The position numbers and the translations under genes are program-made. Of a DNA stretch of 64,000 nucleotides, positions 32,928 to 44,199 are shown in pieces. The notes beneath the pieces were generated by a model. It had not been told where the DNA came from. It made no database searches and was given only the letters and a program-made list of their open reading frames with translations. The stretch covers positions 824,726 through 888,725 of the forward strand of contig MNCI01006929.1 in the NCBI GenBank assembly GCA_015680685.1, read 5' to 3'. This DNA comes from Gnetum montanum. Lineage: Eukaryota; Streptophyta; Gnetopsida; Gnetales; Gnetaceae. Numbering within the stretch: the first letter of the stretch is position 1; every line of letters starts with the position of its first letter.

Positions 32928-35740
32928 TTAAACAGTCCCAAGCAATGGTGGCTCTTGAGGTTCTAAAGGACCTTCACTAGCTTCAGACACATGTGGTGGT
33001 TGAGGTAGTTGAGGTTTTCCTATTGCTACTGCAACTTTAGGTGGAAGGCGAAAAGCATCTAGCAATGCCTTCATTTTCTCTTCTTTGCTCCTGGGATCAT
33101 TCATGATCCATGCAGCTTCACCAATGTGGGCCAGGGTTGGAACATTCCAAGGACAAGGCAAAATAGGAAAAAGCTCCTTAACATTGATAAACCAGGCCAC
33201 AAATTACTTATGCTTGATGTTGAACACTTGAAGTGTATCTTGCAATGCCTTGTAGTCATTCATTCTTTTGGCCAAGTTCTCTATGACTAATCTTTGGTCA
33301 ATGAATTTCACCTTAAGAACCTTGAGTTCAACATTTTCCATTGCAAGCTTTTGCTTGATGTCTTTATGAATCTTGAACTCAACCACATACAACATGTACA
33401 AATTAGCCACTTTCTTCTTAAGCTTAGATTGGGAGTTTCCAGTAGTCAGCATTACTAGGTTTGCATAGCAGAGATTGGACAACTCCATGTATTCAGTCAT
33501 CTCTTCAATCTACAACTTCTTCACGTAGATTTCTACCTTGTTGTAGGCATGAATCCCATCAACAATGGGTTGCTACATTGCTCTACCTTACTGGAGTTGT
33601 TTGAGAATCTCATTAAAATTTGCCTTTGCTAGATGGATATTCTTTTCATTCACCTCCTTTTGTAGGCCAACCTTGTCTGTGTAATTATTTTTAACTTTTT
33701 CAAATTTTAGAGCCTTGTTTCTCTAGGAGGCAAAATCAATGGTTGATTTCTAGTGCAAGATGTAGACCTCCTCTATGGAGAGATTATGATTCTCCACTAC
33801 CAATCTCATTAATTTGATGTTTTCCCTAGTGAGATACTCCTATTGTTGATGGATAAATTATTCTATCTATTGTTTTTGTGCATCAACGTTTTGCAAGAAA
33901 TGTTTTTTTATGATCAAGGACTCATTTTCTTAGCTCATCTAAATCAAGTCCTTTTGTACTACATGGGTTTCAGCTTCTACCAAAGACTAATTAAAGACCA
34001 CCATTACCATTTCTTCCTCAACCCACTTAAGTTGTTCTTGAAGCTATTGAAAAGCTTCATCTTGTATCAATGTAGGGTTAATAAGAGCAAGGTTAGAAAT
34101 TCAAGCACACTATTCAATAACTTCTATAGCCAAGTGTTGATTATGTTCTTGAGCTATTTCAAGTTGCCCCTCTAAAATGAGGCACTTGCCCTTTGCCTCT
34201 AGCAAATTTGACTAGGTTGCAATTATGGTGTCTAAAAAATCAAAGATATCTGAAATTGATTGCTCGATTCCCACTAGTCAGTCTAGTAGTTCTTCATGTT
34301 GGGCTACATTTAATCTATCATTGACTATTCCTATAGACATCTACACATCTCTTAGTGTAGAAACATCTGATTTAGGTGTTGCAGGTGCATTTAAGGACTC
34401 AGTAATTTGATCAACAATGATCTTTGTAGTTGTCTATTACCCCTAGTGCTACATTACCAATATGGTTGTCTCTTCATCCTCCTCCAAGCACACTAAAAAG
34501 AAAGCAGCATTCCCAGAGATTTCTAGGAATAGATGATGCTAAGATAGAGACACTGTCACCTCTCAAGCACTTGGATTTAACCTTTCACACAATTGTATTC
34601 ATTGGATAGATAGCTTTGATCCACCTCCCTCCATATGGCTTATTGTACAAGCCACTTCTCTGAGGTGACTCATGGATGGTCTGTACATAGATGGGTCTCC
34701 ATCACTAGTTCCTACCTGCTACTCTCGTTATTGTAAGAGCTACTCTCAAATTTTCCACATGCATTCAACCACACTAAGGACCTTCAGTGTTTGCTCATGA
34801 GTATGTGGTGGAGGCGGTCATTGTTGCTCCTCTTTTGTGGTCATGTCCAACATTTTATCTTTCATCATTTCAACCCATGAAGCATCAAGAACATGTTTGA
34901 GTGTATCATTTACATAGTGGACTATCCCTACCCTTTTACATTGGTTATTATCCTTGAAGGGCTTCTCTTTCTCTACATAGATTAGTTGTGGAAGATTTGC
35001 TAGAATTTTCTTGCTTAGAGTGGTGCAAGCTCGAGTGGAGAAGGTTTTCACCTTATTGGACCTTACCATTGGATTGAGTGGTAGGCTACTATCTTAAAAT
35101 AAACTCACTTCACCAATGTAAGCATGCCAAACTCCTTACGGTCAACCCCATAACACCGCTGAGTCGACTCTTTCTTTGCTACAAGATTACCTTGTGTGTA
35201 CAACTCTGCTAGTTGTGTTCTTGCATCAAGAAACCCAAGGACCCATGCAATGGCTTCTACTAAATACGATACTTGGATATCCTTAATTTTCACAATAGCT
35301 CCTACTCTCCTATTATTATAGAAAAGATACATTTCTCCAATGTACCACTCCCCACTGGAGGTGATGACTGGCCACATGGAAAAGGCTTGCAATTGAGCTT
35401 TGACATCCTCTAGAGCTCATTCAAGGAACATCCAAAAATTTAGTTCTTGAAGAACTGACCATTGAATTTCATGGTTCCTGATTATGTTAAGGCAGGCCTA
35501 TGTGAGTGTGACCTCTAGTTTGGGTACAAGTCCTAGCACCTTGCCTTACTATGAGTGTTCCAATGTAGCTTCTTCTTCGGGAATCTATTGGATAGATTCC
35601 ACCTCAACCTTGTCTCTGAGAGGTCCTGTTACATGGGTTTCCTCAACTTGTTCTTGGCCATGTTCTTGTTGGCCTCTTCCTCCTCTAGGTTGCTTCTCCT
35701 GTGGCTGCAATATTCCTTCCTCATGTAGTCTCTTCAGTCT
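32928..35740 (-). pseudogene. ORF2 of element D, in the env-like position
   Basis: Homologue of ORF2 in B over its full length. The N-terminal domain spans 35392-34818 (SGEWYIGEMYLFYNN, IAWVLGFLDA, ARACTT-like, ILANLPQLIYVE). The coiled coil occupies about 34300-33204 with EYMELSNLCYANLVMLTTGN. The C-terminal tail at 33200-32928 has FPILPCPWNVPTLAHIGEAAW and a Pro-rich end. Matching blocks between D and B despite strong LTR divergence indicate past selection on the protein. The start is not certain; an ATTGCAG-type acceptor lies near 35713. Stops interrupt it. Confidence 0.78.
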
Positions 35741-36079
35741 TGGTAACAACAAATTAGATATTTAATCATTAATTTAATCATTGGTTTACCAAAGTTGTTA
35801 AAAGGGTTAAATTCTTCAAAAATTGATGATTTAATAACATTTCATATCTTAACCCTTTAGGGGAGTTAGAAAAAGTTTGAAATTTTTTTTATCAAAACCT
35901 TGGGTTTTGCTACCCCCACAACTAAGAGCTTACCTCTAGTAACTGCAAGATCAAAGAACAAGATGATTTGAATAAACAGTGTGTGAGTTAGAGGCTTGGG
36001 AAGGTTTTGGGCTATAAAAAATTGCAAAAACTCCTTGGGCATTATGGACTAAATGTGAAAAATGCAAAATGGTTAGTGG

Positions 36080-36152
36080 TATTTATAGTCTTTTTGTGTT
36101 GCATCGATAGGGACTCATCAACAAGATTAGCTATGTTGACGAGGCCTCGTCG
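36080..36152 (-). promoter_or_regulatory. Internal U3-like promoter module, element D
   Basis: On the minus strand the perfect palindrome GACGAGGCCTCGTC (36138-36151) followed by AACATAG precedes GACTATAAATACCAC (TATA at 36087-36080). D's own 3' LTR has GACGAGGCCT, then AACATAG, then GTCTATAAATACAAG with nearly the same spacing (about 65 bp). The module lies about 370 bp upstream of the likely ORF2 start. It is the strongest LTR-to-internal match in the window. Confidence 0.65.
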
Positions 36153-37260
36153 ATGTAGCTATTGACGACTATTGACTTTCGTTGAATTGGTTAAAACTTG
36201 AAAATTACAAAGAGATTTTGAATGAAATTAGGATCAAATAGAATCCTAAACAGCCACGAACATGATGAAAATATGAGAAGAGGATGTTGAGATCCCAAAA
36301 AATTTGAGAAAATTAAGAAAAATTGTAAAAGATGATGACAAATTTAAGTTCAAAGAGCATAGAGTGGATTACACAATGGAATAGGTGAAAGATAGGATTA
36401 TAGCAATGTCTAAGGTAGGGGACTTAACTAACCAAACCAAGAGATATGCATGTGGGTCCTCCTCATAGCAGGCACATGCCCTTATTACCCTTTCATAATC
36501 CCAACTAAGGAGTCCATAGGCCCCATAGTTGATTAATGATCATGAAAATTTAAGGACCAACGATTGAAAAGAATCCATTCAAAAATTCCAACACATCAAA
36601 CTAAGACATTGAGCATAAAATAGAACCCAGCAGTGAGGTGAGTTATTGGCAATAGAGATGGATGACTAAAAAGGTGAAATGGAATCTTGAATTAAGGTTG
36701 TAAGAAGTCCCTTGTGGAGTTTGTGTTTAAAATGATCCAACAAGATCCATCCTTAGTCCAAATCAAAACCAGCCACTTTCAGTGACTTTGCATTGCCACT
36801 CTAATCCTGATCCACCTCCTCAAGACATGAGAGTACTTCCACAAAACAACCACTATTCCATAAAGAAAAGAAAAGAGAAGTAGGAAGTGAGAGAGAGAGG
36901 GCCTTAGTTAGAGGGGACCTTTAGGCATGGGTGCATGTCTTTCTAGTTCCTTAACCAGTGCTTGTAGCCCGTTTATTTATCTAAGGGGTGTTCTTTGAGT
37001 TCTTATTATGTTTTTTTGTTTTTTCTTTTATTTTTTTCTCTTTTTTTTTATGGGAACCACACCATTCAAACACTTTATTTGACTTCCTATTAGTGTTAGA
37101 ATGGAATGGTAAAAAGGTCATGAAAAACATCTAAGCACTCAAGTAAGAAGAAGAGTACAAGGAGTCCCCTTGAAGTCACACCCTCTACAAACCTTTGAAT
37201 CTTTCCCAATTCTGGAACCACCAAGGTCACCAATTGATTAAAAGTTTCTTTAATGGAAGG
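36153..37260 (-). other. Spacer between integrase and ORF2, element D (near part)
   Basis: Non-coding, homologous to H (56100-57130) and E. Landmarks are the AACTAACCAAACCAAGAG block near 36427, a GATCCATCCTTAGTCCA block near 36747 and a purine-rich tract (minus, about 37060-37015). It continues at 42730 on the other side of A. Confidence 0.65.
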
Positions 37261-37265
37261 GACCT

Positions 37266-38131
37266 TGATGATTCATGGACTATCAGGCCCAGTTATTGGA
37301 GCCTAGTTATCAGAGCCCTGATACAAGATACATGATCTATTAGGCCCAGTTATCTGGGCCACGACATCACATACACGATATCGCAGTTCCGGTGTGAGCC
37401 TATAAATAAAAGGCAACACACTTGGTTTTGGGCATTAGTTCTTAGATTTTATTGTAAGTTTTTAAGTTTAGATTCCTCTCAACCCTTTCCTCCCAATGCA
37501 TTCCTGGAATGTGGTGATTGTAATTGTACGGCATCCTTATTCGAGTGTGACGTACTTGGACATGCACATGACCGGCAATAAAGATCGAGATTACTTGATC
37601 ATTGTAGAATTCACTTAGTTTAATTATTTAATTTTTATTATTATTTATTTCTTTCGTAGTTAACATCTCTTTACCCTAAACCCCTATTAAACACAGAATG
37701 AGTACGACTTGATCATGATCATTTAAGTGCGACTACTTGGTAACCCAATAGCGTACCTATGATCTACGCTTGGTAATCCCAGTGGTAGTCATGCATGAGG
37801 TCCAAGATGTGTACGGATGATTAAGGAATGGATGCTCATCGCACTTAGGCTAGTTAGATTCTCTCTCACCCTCTCTCTCTCTCTTAGCTTAGTTAATATT
37901 ATTTTCCATTATATCCAGGAGTAGCGTTAGTATAGGAACACATCATACACCTCACTCTATACTAAACCATAGATAACAAGTTAATATTAGTCCATGTGGG
38001 AAGATAGTGAACTACGACCTAAGAATAATTGTCTAGATGCCATAACTAGTCTGTTTGCGAAGTTCGAATGGATCGTGCATGAAACACTCGTATTGGTATG
38101 GTTGAGTGTAGGGGTACCTCGCCACTCATCA
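37266..38131 (+). repeat. 5' LTR of element A
   Basis: From TGATGATTCATGG to ACTCATCA. U3 has ACGATATCGCAG near 37376 and TATAAATA near 37402. The poly(A) signal AATAAAGAT lies near 37577 and the TTGGTAA repeats near 37738 and 37770. Confidence 0.92.
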
Positions 38132-38150
38132 TTGGCGTCGTTGCCAAGGA
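38132..38150 (+). promoter_or_regulatory. Primer-binding site of element A
   Basis: TTGGCGTCGTTGCCAAGGA directly follows the LTR and resembles the tRNA-Asp-type site of Athila elements (TTGGTGCCGTTGCCGGGGA in I). Confidence 0.85.
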
Positions 38151-38270
38151 CGGTGCTAGTTATCTAGATTAGTTATATCATACAAGGTCGTTGTATAGGA
38201 ATTAATGATATATCTTTTAAGAAGAAATAATTATAAAAAGTCACATATAAATTCACAAAATTTCACAACC

Positions 38271-40300
38271 ATGCCTCTCCTACAAGACTACGATAATGTC
38301 ACATCTAGTGAGGCAGTTCATTGGAGAACCAANNNNNNNNNNNNNNNNNNNNNNNNNNNNNNNNNNNNNNNNNNNNNNNNNNNNNNNNNNNNNNNNNNNN
38401 NNNNNNNNNNNNNNNNNNNNNNNNNNNNNNNNNNNNNNNNNNNNNNNNNNNNNNNNNNNNNNNNNNNNNNNNNNNNNNNNNNNNNNNNNNNNNNNNNNNN
38501 NNNNNNNNNNNNNNNNNNNNNNNNNNNNNNNNNNNNNNNNNNNNNNNNNNNNNNNNNNNNNNNNNNNNNNNNNNNNNNNNNNNNNNNNNNNNNNNNNNNN
38601 NNNNNNNNNNNNNNNNNNNNNNNNNNNNNNNNNNNNNNNNNNNNNNNNNNNNNNNNNNNNNNNNNNNNNNNNNNNNNNNNNNNNNNNNNNNNNNNNNNNN
38701 NNNNNNNNNNNNNNNNNNNNNNNNNNNNNNNNNNNNNNNNNNNNNNNNNNNNNNNNNNNNNNNNNNNNNNNNNNNNNNNNNNNNNNNNNNNNNNNNNNNN
38801 NNNNNNNNNNNNNNNNNNNNNNNNNNNNNNNNNNNNNNNNNNNNNNNNNNNNNNNNNNNNNNNNNNNNNNNNNNNNNNNNNNNNNNNNNNNNNNNNNNNN
38901 NNNNNNNNNNNNNNNNNNNNNNNNNNNNNNNNNNNNNAGCCTTCTACGATGCATGTGCATGGAACAACATTGATAATGGTTGACAAAAACTCAAGCTCTT
39001 TCCTATGACACTAGTTGGCCAAGCAAAAGTATGGTATATATCATTCAAACAAAATTCAATATGACGTTGGACAACAATAGTAGAACTCTTTAAGAAAAGA
39101 TATCAAACCTACGCAAGAGTGTCGGCCTTGAGGAAACAAATCTAAAAGTGGAAACAAGCACAACATGAACTCTTGGACATGGCCTTCGAAAGATATTATG
39201 CATTATTAAACAACTATCTAGGCCATGAGTTCTCTGAGGAAAGGATAATGTACCATATCATTGATGGGATTTGTGATGAAGCAAGAGAGACCCTAGAGAT
39301 GTATGCCCGAGGTAAACTATACAAACTATGAACCCATCAATTCCAAGAGCTTATTAAGCAGGTAGCAAAAGAAGAAGGAGAAATGGCTAGATTGGAGAGT
39401 GTTGAAAAACATCAATGAGAGCAAAGTCTCAACTTAATAGAGGTCCATAATCACAAAAAGGAGAAATCAATCTATCTCAAGGAGGAAGAACCATCTTTTC
39501 CAGTACAATAATCATTAGAGGAAATTGAGGAAAAGATCAATAAGATGTTAGAATGGGTACATAAAAAGTGTGGAGAATATATCAATATTATTGGAGATAA
39601 ATTTTTAACAACCCGAGAAGTAGGAAAAAATATCTTTAGACATTCGGAAAGAAAGGATGAGGAAAATAAGAGCTCAACTGCCAATCATACGTATGAATGC
39701 AACATCTGCCTATATGATCACCCCAAAGGCAAATTCCCAATCTTGTTACATTTATATGAGCATTGGGAAAACACGTTACACCTAGAGTTCATACAGAGAT
39801 ACTGTGTTCAATCACAGTGGCAACAATCCCAATCATGGGGGAAGCCATCCCTAAATTGGACATACCCTTCGTATCATCAAAATCCAGATGCTTATCTAGT
39901 TGAACATCCTGTTTCCTCAACTGGGCCAACATACTCTATCTTGCTGCATTATTATTCTCCTCAGTACTATCAGCCCATGTCCTCAACACAACCACTGCCT
40001 TGTGTACCTTACACTTCTCCTAAATTTTAACATTCTTATCTTTTCCCTCCTTCTACATTGCCACCAACTATTCCTAAAGTGTCTGCACCACAGCAACAAC
40101 CCACGAACATTACTTATGCTACTATTGCCAAAAACAGTGAGAGACCTCCTCAATATCAAAGGCATCCCTTCTTTAGACATGACCATAGAAAGGAACAACA
40201 CAAATCCAAGGCCACTGCATTCTTTAACTCAACACAAGTCCAACACTGTGGTGCACCCTTCTCTTCGAATCCAACATCTCATGTCACTTCATCAAGACAC
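38271..40300 (+). pseudogene. gag of element A, with assembly gap
   Basis: ATG at 38271 with the same first residues as gag in I. The core resumes after the gap near 38938 (the AFYDACAWNNIDNG equivalent). A Cys/His motif lies at 39692-39766 with C..C, YDH, KGKFP and HLYEHW; the third Cys is Phe. The Pro-rich tail runs to about 40300 with APQQQPTNITYATI and a basic HDHRKEQHKSK segment. Stops and frame changes break it. The gap hides about 200 codons. Confidence 0.85.
38333..38937. other. Assembly gap, 605 N
   Basis: Run of N inside gag of element A. Frames that cross it are artefacts. Confidence 1.
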
Positions 40301-41189
40301 TTAAAAATCAAATGTTGTTCTAGGGGGTCCCATTGGAAAGACATGCATCCATGCTTGAAGGTTGGTGGCTTCTCTAGATTCAACAATAAAAAAAAACAAA
40401 ACAAAACATAAAAAAAAAACAAAGGAGTGCCACAAAGCAAATATCACTCCTCCCTTGAACAAAATGCCAAGTGATCATATGCGTTGTTGTTCTGGTACTC
40501 TCATAGTTTCTTATCATGGGATGAAACAATGCGATGTTACTGATCATAGGAATGGACTTGGTCCTGATCTTGGAATGATGGGTTAATGACACATTAATCA
40601 TGAATTACATGTAGGATTCACTATGCCCTAGGTCAATCACCTCATGTCCCAATCTCTACAACCCCTTCTATAGTCCATCTCATCTCGTTGTTCATGTAAT
40701 TATAACTTGTGTCTTGTGTAGCGTAGAATTCTTACCTCATTTCGGTGATACTTACATGTGTGTGTTTTGTGAAACTATTATGGATTACATTTAACCCTTC
40801 TAGTGCCTATAGACATTTTAAGGTGTGGTTACGCAAGGGCATTATAGGTTGGAACCTACTTTGGAGAGGACCCACTTGAATGACTTTTGCAATTTGTACT
40901 TGCATACCACCACATCATCTTATACCCTCTGAGTACTTCATTGTCAAATCTTTTCTTTCCTTTGCCATCATTTTATCAAACGTTCCTCAAAACTAGGTCC
41001 TTTTATGTGTCACCTAAACAAACCAGGTCTAACATTAAACATTTAGGGAAACTTCCTTGAAAAACATTTCTAACTCTAAAATCACACTAAGCAAAATAAT
41101 CAAAATTTATTAAAGGAAATGAGTAAGGTATGAAATCATTGAAATTTTTTCAATAACCTTACTAACAATTGATCTTTGTGTGATTATAG
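40301..41189 (+). other. Shortened spacer of element A
   Basis: Shares the GGGGGTCCCATTGGAAAGAC block (40323), an A-rich tract (40386-40430) and the block near 40860 with B and I, but lacks the T-rich and AATAAA part after gag and the GATATC/TATA module. Ends in TACTAAC (41160-41166) and TGTGATTATAG at 41189, directly before the ORF2 ATG. Confidence 0.65.
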
Positions 41190-41665
41190 ATGGCCCCTAA
41201 AAGAAGACAACAAGGAGGACTTCTCAAGGTGCAACCGAACGACCAGGGGGAGGCTGAGGCCTAGGACTTCATGTAGAACATACAGAGAAAGAGGCATAAT
41301 CACTCAACATACATCATGGAACTCCTATTACTACATAATCTATCTAAGTAAAAGGTGGAGAGGTTAGGACCCAAGCCTATGAAGAGGAATGATGGTTGTT
41401 TGCGGCATGACATGTCAAGGCCAATCAAGTGTTCCCACAGCTATCATGTCCATGGAAAGTGCTGACTTCATCAAACATTGGAACATTAGCATGGATGGAT
41501 CATAATCTATGGATAAAAGAGGAGAAACTTTAGGCACTTCTTCAACAATATCAATCTCAGAAGCCTGGAGCACCAAACAAAGGAAAGACACCCATGGAGG
41601 AACCATTACTATTGGGAACACCATGAGTTCAACAAGTTTTTTCTTTTGTGTCTGTGTCCAAATTT
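41190..41665 (+). pseudogene. ORF2 remnant of element A
   Basis: ATG at 41190 (MAPKRRQQGG) starts a short N-terminal piece. It is joined near 41365 to the tail region, with FPQLSCPWKVLTSSNIG and KEEKL in the frame around 41430-41530 and ending Pro/Leu-rich. The N-terminal domain and coiled coil have been deleted. Both ends of ORF2 persist, which fits loss of the middle by deletion. Confidence 0.75.
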
Positions 41666-41787
41666 TTTTTAATCCTCCACTACGACATGCATAAATTCCT
41701 AGTTAGTCAATAATTCCATACCTATCCACTGTGTAATCAACTGAACTTGTTCCTCACTTTCTTTGACTCAAGGACGAGTTGTTATTC

Positions 41788-41800
41788 AGTCGTGGGGGTA
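41788..41800 (+). promoter_or_regulatory. Polypurine tract of element A
   Basis: AGTCGTGGGGGTA directly before the 3' LTR. Confidence 0.85.
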
Positions 41801-42724
41801 TGATGAGTTATGGTCTGCCAAGCCCAGTTATCGTAGCCCTATTATCAGATCCCTGATACAAGATACATGGTGTTTCAAGCCCAGTTATCAGGATCACGAT
41901 ATCATAGTCGCAATATCGCAGTCATGATATCGTGTATGCAATATTACGGCCTGCATGCAATATCGCATAGGTGATACGCGGTTACGGTGTGAGCCTATAA
42001 ATAAAAGGCAACACACTTGGTTTTGGGAATTAGTTCTTAGATTTTATTGTAAGTTTTTAAGTTTAGATTCCTCTCAACCCTTTCCTCCCAATGCATGCCT
42101 GTAGTGTGGTGATTGTAATTGTACGACATCCTTATTTGAGTATGACATACTTGGACACGCACATGACCGAAAATAAAGATCGAGATTACTTCATCATTGC
42201 AGCATTCACTTAGTTTAATTATTTAATTTTTATTGTTATTTATTACTTTTGTAGTTAATCTCTTTACCCTAAACTCCTATTAAACACAGAATGAGTATGA
42301 CTTGATCACGAGCATTTAAGTGTGACTACTTGGTAACCTAGTAGTGTACCTAGGATCTACGCTTGGTAATCCCAGTGGTAGTTGTGCACGAGGTCCAAGA
42401 TGTATATGGATGATTAAGGAACAAATTCTCATCGCACTTAGGCTAGTTAGATTCTCTCTCCCCCTCTCTCTCTCTCTTAGCTTAGTTAATATTATTTCCC
42501 ATTATATCCAAGAGTAGCATTGGTATAGGAACACATCATATACCTCACTCTGGACTAAAACATACGTGACAAGTTAATACTAGTCTAGGTGGGAAGATAG
42601 TGAACTGTGACCTAAGAATAACTGTCTACATGCCATAACTAGTCCTTCTGCAGAGTGTGACCGAATCGTGCATGAAATTCTCGTATTCGTATGGTTGAGT
42701 GTAGGTGTACCTTGCCACTCATCA
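41801..42724 (+). repeat. 3' LTR of element A
   Basis: From TGATGAGTTATGG to ACTCATCA. The U3 palindrome array is longer than in the 5' LTR (GATATC at about 41898, 41935 and decayed copies), which explains most of the length difference. TATAAATA near 41997. GACCT follows. Confidence 0.92.
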
Positions 42725-42729
42725 GACCT

Positions 42730-43300
42730 CAAACTTCCAAAATAAGGAAAATCATAGAGTTTATTGGATGGGTGGATGATGTGGACTCACTACCTATCCC
42801 ATGAAAAATAAACCATGTCATATTCATTAGACATTACAATTCAAAAATAGAAACTAGACATCGACAATCACAACATCAAGCAGAAACCATCATTAGTAAA
42901 TAATAACAATGGCATTATGTCCTATGGCAATAAAGCACTTTTATTAGCAAAAATAATGAAAATTCAGACTTAAACAAAACAAAATAAAATATATAAGAAA
43001 GTCTAATCTTGATTGAAGTTGATCAATCTTTCCTTTTGACCTTATATAGTTAATCAAACCTTTCTCTCTAGGGCCATGTTAATCTACAAGCCTGAAAGCC
43101 AAAATAAAAAGCAGTTGATCAACATCCAATAAGTGAAACCTTCCTTAGAACCAAGATAGATTAGTGCAACTACAACCTCAATAGATGGACAACCATGTTC
43201 CATTTTTTTGAATCTCCTCCTTCCAGCTTAGTCATGGGGGAGATGGCCAAATGTGCTAATAATCCTTATGGCTTCTCATTTTTTCTACTTTTTTGTTTTC
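42730..43300 (-). other. Spacer between integrase and ORF2, element D (far part)
   Basis: Continuation of the D spacer after the A insertion. Its first 100 bp align with 57130-57230 of H (shared GGATGGGTGGATGATGTGGA), which confirms that 37260 and 42730 were contiguous before A inserted. Confidence 0.75.
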
Positions 43301-44190
43301 TACTTTTTTGTTATAGCACATTGAAGTTGATCAATCTTTCCTTTTGTAAGGAAAAGTGTAATCTTTCCTTTTTAGACTTCAATCAAGATTCAAATCATAG
43401 GCTGTTGAAAGTGTACAAAGCTCAAATGAAATTAGGAGCATTGAAAGTTTTTTGTACACTAGCTCATAGGGAGAATAGCCAATAGGAAGTTTCCATGTTG
43501 AGCAGTAAGCCCAGAGAGCATCATTGAGTTTTGTACTCCAATCTTTCCTATATTTGATAATGGTCCTTGTTAGGATTTCTGTGATCTCCCTATTAGTTAC
43601 CTCTACTTGACCATTGCCTTGGGGGTGGTAGGGTGTTGTTAATTTATGTTCAACCCCAAAGTGTTACATCAATTTTCTAAAATTAGCACTTTTGAAATGA
43701 GTTTCGTTGTCAGAAATTAGTGCACACAACATTCCAAACCTATTTACAACATTTTGTTGTATAGAGCTGGCAGAAATGGATGATGTACAATCAATAATGG
43801 TTGCTACTTCTATCCATTTTGTGTAGTAGTCAACTGCTACAATGATATATGCCTTTTCATTGGACATGGGTGTGATGGGATCCATGAATTCAATGCCCCA
43901 TATGTTAAAAATATCTAGTGGTTGAATCCACTATTGAGGACCTTCCATTCAAGTGGCCATCCCACCATCTCATTGACAACATTCACAAGATTGGATAAAT
44001 TGATGGGCATCCTTGAAAATTGTAGGCGAATAGTATCCTGCCATCAATATTTTTATGGCCATGTGTTTCCCTGCATACTGGCCTCCACAAGGTCCTTCAT
44101 AAGCATCCTGGAGAACATGCAGTTAGTCTTCATCAGGGATACACCAACAAATTAGGCCATCGATGCACACCTTGTAAAGGTGTCCATTGA
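43301..44190 (-). pseudogene. Integrase, element D
   Basis: Zinc-finger region near 44160-43960 (the KVCIDG segment, AYEGPCGGQYAGKH, YYSPTIFKDAHQ, CECCQ). Core from 43885: MDPITPMSNEKAYIIVAVDY with the first catalytic Asp, ALISDNETHF with the second, and near 43600 GNGQVEVTNREI with the third catalytic Glu. The C-terminal part has YSPYELVYKK near 43480. All three catalytic positions survive although stops (for example near 43663) break the frame. Confidence 0.88.
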
Positions 44191-44199
44191 TTTCCATAA

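Larger units (their letters stand above)
37266..42724 (+). mobile_element. Element A: non-autonomous gag element inside D
   Basis: Two LTRs of 866 and 924 bp, primer site, gag, short spacer, remnant ORF2 and polypurine tract. Perfect 5-bp target duplication GACCT at 37261-37265 and 42725-42729. No pol. The spacer has a deletion near 40301 and ORF2 has lost its middle. By eye the two LTRs differ at roughly 5-8% of R/U5 positions, and U3 differs more by indels, so the insertion is not recent. Confidence 0.92.

Noticed and set aside
32928-35740. ORF2 as a true envelope glycoprotein
   Set aside because: No signal peptide, transmembrane span or Cys-rich ectodomain can be seen; only its position is env-like.
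38205-39008. Long open frames across 38333-38937 on both strands
   Set aside because: They exist only because the run of N is read as open; the flanks belong to gag of element A in one frame only.
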